From Frankiales bacterium (GTDB lineage Bacteria > Actinomycetota > Actinomycetes > Mycobacteriales > SCTD01): a DNA stretch of 9,985 bases. The stretch covers positions 1-9,985 of the forward strand of contig SCTD01000258.1 of assembly GCA_004299215.1 (NCBI GenBank), in the 5' to 3' direction. Under the pieces are notes generated by a model. The model searched no databases. It had not been told where the DNA came from and saw nothing but the letters and a program-made list of their open reading frames with translations. Below, piece by piece: positions 7,521-9,985 of the stretch. Position 1 is the stretch's first letter, and each line of letters begins with the position of its first letter. The position numbers were made by a program, and so were the translations under genes.

Positions 7521-8375
7521 GTGGCGGCCGGCCGGGAGGCTGCGCTCGCGGACCCGGCTCGCCGGCTGCGGGACGCCGCCGAGCCCCTCGCCATGCACGC
7601 GACCGGATCCGCGCACGTGCGCGCGGCGCTCGAGGAGCTCGGGCTGGACCGCTTCGCGGGCTACGTGTGGGGTCGCGCGGCGGTGCTGGGCGAGCCGTCG
7701 CCGGCCGTCGTCGTCGCGGCCTTCGGCGTCTTCGAGCCGAACCGCCTCGGCGCCGTCTACTCCTCGGCGAAGTCCGCCTGCCCTCGGGATCGGCTGCTGG
7801 CCGTGCGCGAGGCCGCGGTCGCGGTCAGCCTGCGCAGGGTGCTCGGCGAGTCCGACGTCTCCGCGGTCGTGAGCCCGCTGCTGGGCGCTGTGTCCGCGCT
7901 GCCGCCCGGCGGTCGCCCGCTGTTCGCCGGCCTGCTCGGCTCCCCGGTGCCCGCGCAGCCGCTCGGCCGGCTCTGGCGCGCCTGCGAGCTGCTCCGCGAG
8001 CACCGCGGGGACAGCCACCTGAAGGCCCTGGTGGCGCGCGGGCTGCACCCGGTGGAGGCGAACCTGCTCACCGAGCTCTGGCACGGGCTGCCGGCGCCGG
8101 CGTACACCCTGACCCGCGGCTGGTCGGCGGAGCAGGCCGCGAACGCCCTTGAGCGCCTGAGCTCCGTCGGGCTGGTCCGCGACGGCCGGCTGACCGCAGA
8201 CGGTGCGCGGCTGCGGACGGAGCTGGAGCTCGAGACCAACCGCGGCGAGCGCCGGCTCGTCGAGGCGCTCGGCGCGGATCTCGAGCGGGTCGTCGCGGCG
8301 CTGGACGGCTGGTCGACCCGGTGCATCGCGGCGGGGGCGTTCACCCCCGACCCGGGCAAGAGAGCCGCCGGGTGA
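7521..8375 (+). CDS. SCO6745-family protein with C-terminal winged-helix-like region, function unknown
   Basis: 284 residues. I recognise the overall pattern of the actinobacterial SCO6745 family: an N-terminal helical part with RLRDAAEPLAMHA (15-27), VVAAFGVFEPN (64-74), GRPLFAGL (131-138), PLGRLWRACELLREHRGDSH (147-166), LTELWHGLP (183-191) and a C-terminal segment WSAEQAANALERLSSVGLVRDG-LTADGARLR (201-232). The last part resembles a MarR-like winged helix. The biochemical role is not established. The start is a GTG only one codon (CTG) after the TAG of the CoA-transferase and in the same frame. No Shine-Dalgarno is evident, so translation probably depends on coupling. An ATG at residue 25 would cut conserved sequence. 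It is the last gene before a hairpin and may be a regulator or accessory factor of the unit; this is inference from position. Confidence 0.8.
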   Translation: MAAGREAALADPARRLRDAAEPLAMHATGSAHVRAALEELGLDRFAGYVWGRAAVLGEPSPAVVVAAFGVFEPNRLGAVYSSAKSACPRDRLLAVREAAVAVSLRRVLGESDVSAVVSPLLGAVSALPPGGRPLFAGLLGSPVPAQPLGRLWRACELLREHRGDSHLKALVARGLHPVEANLLTELWHGLPAPAYTLTRGWSAEQAANALERLSSVGLVRDGRLTADGARLRTELELETNRGERRLVEALGADLERVVAALDGWSTRCIAAGAFTPDPGKRAAG

Positions 8376-8401
8376 GGGCCGCACCGCTCAAGGTGCGGCC
8401 C
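8376..8401 (+). terminator. Perfect 10-bp hairpin after the SCO6745-family gene
   Basis: GGGCCGCACC (8376-8385) and GGTGCGGCCC (8392-8401) form a perfect 10-bp, nearly all G/C stem with a 6-base GCTCAA loop. It starts on the base after the TGA stop. No T-tract follows, as is common for putative actinobacterial terminators. It probably ends, or partly ends, the liv-catabolic transcription unit and separates it from the GGDEF gene. Confidence 0.6.
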
Positions 8402-8423
8402 GGGCGGGACGACCTCAACAGCC

Positions 8424-9248
8424 ATGAGCCGCGCATGCGGCGGCTGCCTGCCGCCCGGGACCGCCTGCACCACCGGGCGCCTGCTGCTGGCCACCCGCAA
8501 CCCGAGCACCTCCGCCACGCTGCGGTCCCTCGCGCAGCGCCGGGTGCAGAGCGTCGACGAGCTGGCCGAGGGGGCGTTCGAGCTGGTCGGGCCGGACCTG
8601 GACGAGCTGCTCTTCTCGGCCCACGCGCAGCTGTCCGCCGGGGAGACCGAGGAGGTCCGCTGCCTGCTCACCGGGTGCGACGTCAGGGACCGCGAGCTGC
8701 TCGCCCAGGCGCTCACCGCACCGACGCTGAGCGCGCTGGTGCGCAGCCGGCTCGGTGTCGACCCGCGCTCGCTCGAGATCCCCGACCTCGCCACCGGGCT
8801 GCCCGATCGCTGGTCGATGCTCGAGCGGCTGGAGGCGGGCATCGACCGCAGCGGGGTGCTGGGGCGATCCCTCGCGGTGCTGCTGCTCGCGCTGGACGAC
8901 GACGCGCACGACGACCGGGTCCTCGCCCAGGTGGCGGACCGGCTGCGGGCCGCGCTGCGCGCCAGCGACCTGCTGGCGCGGTCGGAGGAGGCGGAGTTCG
9001 GCGCGGTGCTCGGCGACCTCGACGCGCTCGACGTCGAGCGGGTGGCGTTCCGGGTGGCCGGTGACCTGCTCGCCGCGCTGCAGCGTCCGGTCACCGTCGA
9101 CGGCCGCGCCGTCCCCGTGACCGCCCGGGTCGGCATCGCCGTCTTCCCGCGGCACGGCTGGACCGGCACCGAGCTGCTGGGCGCTGCCGACGTGGCCCTG
9201 CACTCCGCCCGGGCGAGCTCCCGGCGGGCCGTCCTCAGCTCGGGGTAG
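8424..9248 (+). CDS. Protein with degenerate GGDEF domain and unrecognised Cys-containing N-terminal region
   Basis: 274 residues. The C-terminal half (about 121-270) follows a GGDEF domain: DLATGLPDRWSMLERL (121-136, normally D-x-LTGLPNR), RLRAALRASDLLARSEEAEF (173-192), and VTARVGIAVFP-HG (232-245) followed by ELLGAADVALHSAR (250-263). The catalytic signature GGDEF is replaced by EEAEF (188-192), and the metal/substrate FKxxND segment is absent (DDDAHDDRV), so cyclase activity is unlikely. The inhibitory-site RxxD is kept at R179-D182, five residues before the signature position. Residues 1-120 are not recognised and hold all cysteines (5, 8, 15, 80, 85). The ATG at 8424 has no clear Shine-Dalgarno, but codons from it are almost all G/C-ending. 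A start as late as the GTG at residue 41 cannot be excluded. No membrane segment is seen. Confidence 0.75.
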   Translation: MSRACGGCLPPGTACTTGRLLLATRNPSTSATLRSLAQRRVQSVDELAEGAFELVGPDLDELLFSAHAQLSAGETEEVRCLLTGCDVRDRELLAQALTAPTLSALVRSRLGVDPRSLEIPDLATGLPDRWSMLERLEAGIDRSGVLGRSLAVLLLALDDDAHDDRVLAQVADRLRAALRASDLLARSEEAEFGAVLGDLDALDVERVAFRVAGDLLAALQRPVTVDGRAVPVTARVGIAVFPRHGWTGTELLGAADVALHSARASSRRAVLSSG

Positions 9249-9262
9249 CCCAGCCCCGTGCA

Positions 9263-9326
9263 TGACCAACGCCGGGCTCCCGCACGTCTCGTGGTACGGA
9301 GAGGTGCGGGGACCCGGCGTTGATCA
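9263..9326. terminator. 64-base imperfect palindrome between convergent genes (probable bidirectional terminator)
   Basis: Bases 9263-9290 pair with 9299-9326: 24 Watson-Crick pairs, one T/G pair and three mismatches (9266/9323, 9277/9312, 9286/9303), with an 8-base loop at 9291-9298. It lies between the stop of the GGDEF-like gene (9248) and the stop of the minus-strand SDR (9335). That is the expected place for a shared terminator. No T-run flanks either side, and the stem is longer than most terminators. Confidence 0.65.
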
Positions 9327-9334
9327 GCGAACGG

Positions 9335-9985
9335 CTACGCCGTGAACCTCTGGGCCAGCGCGGCGATCTCGTCCGTCGTGGACTGCGGGACGATGGCGCC
9401 CTCGGGGTTGTTGATCTCGTCCAGGTGGGCCTGGATGTCCTCGGCGGTCGGGGTCACGCCGGGACCGGCGTACCAGCCCTGAGCGAGCGTCCAGCTGACC
9501 GCGGCGTAGCGGCCGCCGGCAGCCGAGAACTGGCCGTGCGTCGTCGTGCAGGCCTCGCTGGCGAGGTAGACGACCATCGGCGTCACCAGCTCGGGCGCCA
9601 GGTAGTTGGCGAAGTCGCCGAGCAGCTCCTCGGTCATCCGGGTCTTGGCGACCGGCATGATCACGTTGGAGAGGATGCCGGCGCGGGCGCCCTCGACCGA
9701 CAGCGTGTTGGAGAGGCCGACCAGGCCCATCTTGGCGGCGGCGTAGTTGGTCTGGCCGAAGTTGCCGAAGGTCGCGTTCGAGGCGGTGTGGACGAAGCGG
9801 CCGTAGCCGTTCTCCTTCATGATCGCGAACGCCGGCTGGCTGACGTAGAAGGCGGCCTTGAGGTGGACGTCGATGATGGCGTCGAGGTCCTCCCAGGTGA
9901 GCTTGAGGAAGCTCTTGTCGCGCAGGAAGCCGGCGTTGTTGATGACGATGTCGACCTTGCCGAAGCTGTCGACGGCGGTCTTCAC
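9335..9985 (-). CDS. SDR-family (3R)-hydroxyacyl-CoA dehydrogenase-like protein, N-terminus cut by window end
   Basis: 216 residues are visible on the minus strand. The frame is open at base 9985, so the GTG there is read as an internal Val and the Rossmann TGxxxGxG region (roughly 85 residues) lies outside. Visible motifs, numbered from the edge: NNAGFLRDKSF (16-26), VHLKAAFYVS (40-49), TASNATFGNFGQTNYAAAK (67-85, catalytic Tyr81 and Lys85, probable Ser69) and SNVIMPVAKTRMT (106-118). The GNFGQxNYxAAK pattern and VHLK are typical of the dehydrogenase domain of peroxisomal multifunctional enzyme 2 and its bacterial relatives, which oxidise (3R)-hydroxyacyl-CoA. The C-terminal HGQFSAAGGRYAAV and a tail to residue 216 also fit. 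It converges on the GGDEF gene and has its own promoter outside the window. It may act in beta-oxidation of CoA esters, but belongs to a different transcript from the liv unit. Confidence 0.85.
   Translation of the reverse strand: MKTAVDSFGKVDIVINNAGFLRDKSFLKLTWEDLDAIIDVHLKAAFYVSQPAFAIMKENGYGRFVHTASNATFGNFGQTNYAAAKMGLVGLSNTLSVEGARAGILSNVIMPVAKTRMTEELLGDFANYLAPELVTPMVVYLASEACTTTHGQFSAAGGRYAAVSWTLAQGWYAGPGVTPTAEDIQAHLDEINNPEGAIVPQSTTDEIAALAQRFTA

Noticed and set aside
6270..8384. 704-codon open frame on the minus strand opposite the CoA-transferase and SCO6745-family genes
   Set aside because: Same GC-bias artefact: no motif, and the plus-strand genes have family-level matches over their whole length.
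7757..9169. 470-codon minus-strand open frame over the SCO6745-family and GGDEF genes
   Set aside because: Ser/Arg/Ala/Thr-rich shadow without domain pattern, and it crosses the hairpin boundary between two real genes.
8424..9248. Active diguanylate cyclase
   Set aside because: The GGDEF signature is EEAEF and the nucleotide/metal segment is missing, so catalysis is not supported.

Overview
The window is GC-rich, with almost every codon in the real genes ending in G or C. It encodes F420/LLM-type and SCO6745-type proteins, which points to a high-GC actinobacterium (Nocardioides-like or a related soil lineage; genus not determinable from this sequence). I see no RNA genes, CRISPR array, insertion sequence, phage gene or replication origin. 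No gene-free stretch reaches 300 bases; the longest gaps are under 90 bases.

Region 1 (25-3393) is a compact livHMGF cassette: two branched-chain-amino-acid-type ABC permeases and two ATPases. The genes overlap by 4 bases or are separated by 2. The periplasmic-type substrate-binding protein that normally completes such a system is not in the window and may lie upstream of base 1.

Region 2 (3447-8375) follows on the same strand. It carries an LLM-class flavin/F420 oxidoreductase, an NAD-type short-chain dehydrogenase (SDR), an SMP-30/gluconolactonase-like hydrolase, a class III (CaiB/BaiF) CoA-transferase and an SCO6745-family protein of unknown function. Gaps are 3-66 bases, so regions 1 and 2 look like one transcription unit for uptake and breakdown of a small carboxylate, alcohol or ketone. 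One coherent reading is: import, oxidation of an alcohol to a ketone (SDR), oxygen insertion to a lactone or another LLM oxidation, lactone opening (SMP-30), CoA activation (CoA-transferase), then beta-oxidation. The enzyme families are well supported; the order and the substrate are inference. A perfect 10-bp hairpin directly after the SCO6745-family stop codon is a plausible end of the unit.

Region 3 (8424-9248) encodes an orphan protein with a degenerate GGDEF domain. It has lost the cyclase signature but keeps the RxxD inhibitory-site motif at the canonical spacing, so it may be a c-di-GMP receptor rather than a synthase. Its N-terminal part is unrecognised and holds all five of its cysteines.

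Region 4 (9335-9985, minus strand) is the C-terminal part of an SDR resembling the (3R)-hydroxyacyl-CoA dehydrogenase domain of peroxisomal multifunctional enzyme 2, cut by the window end. It converges on the GGDEF gene, and a 64-base imperfect palindrome sits between the two stop codons.
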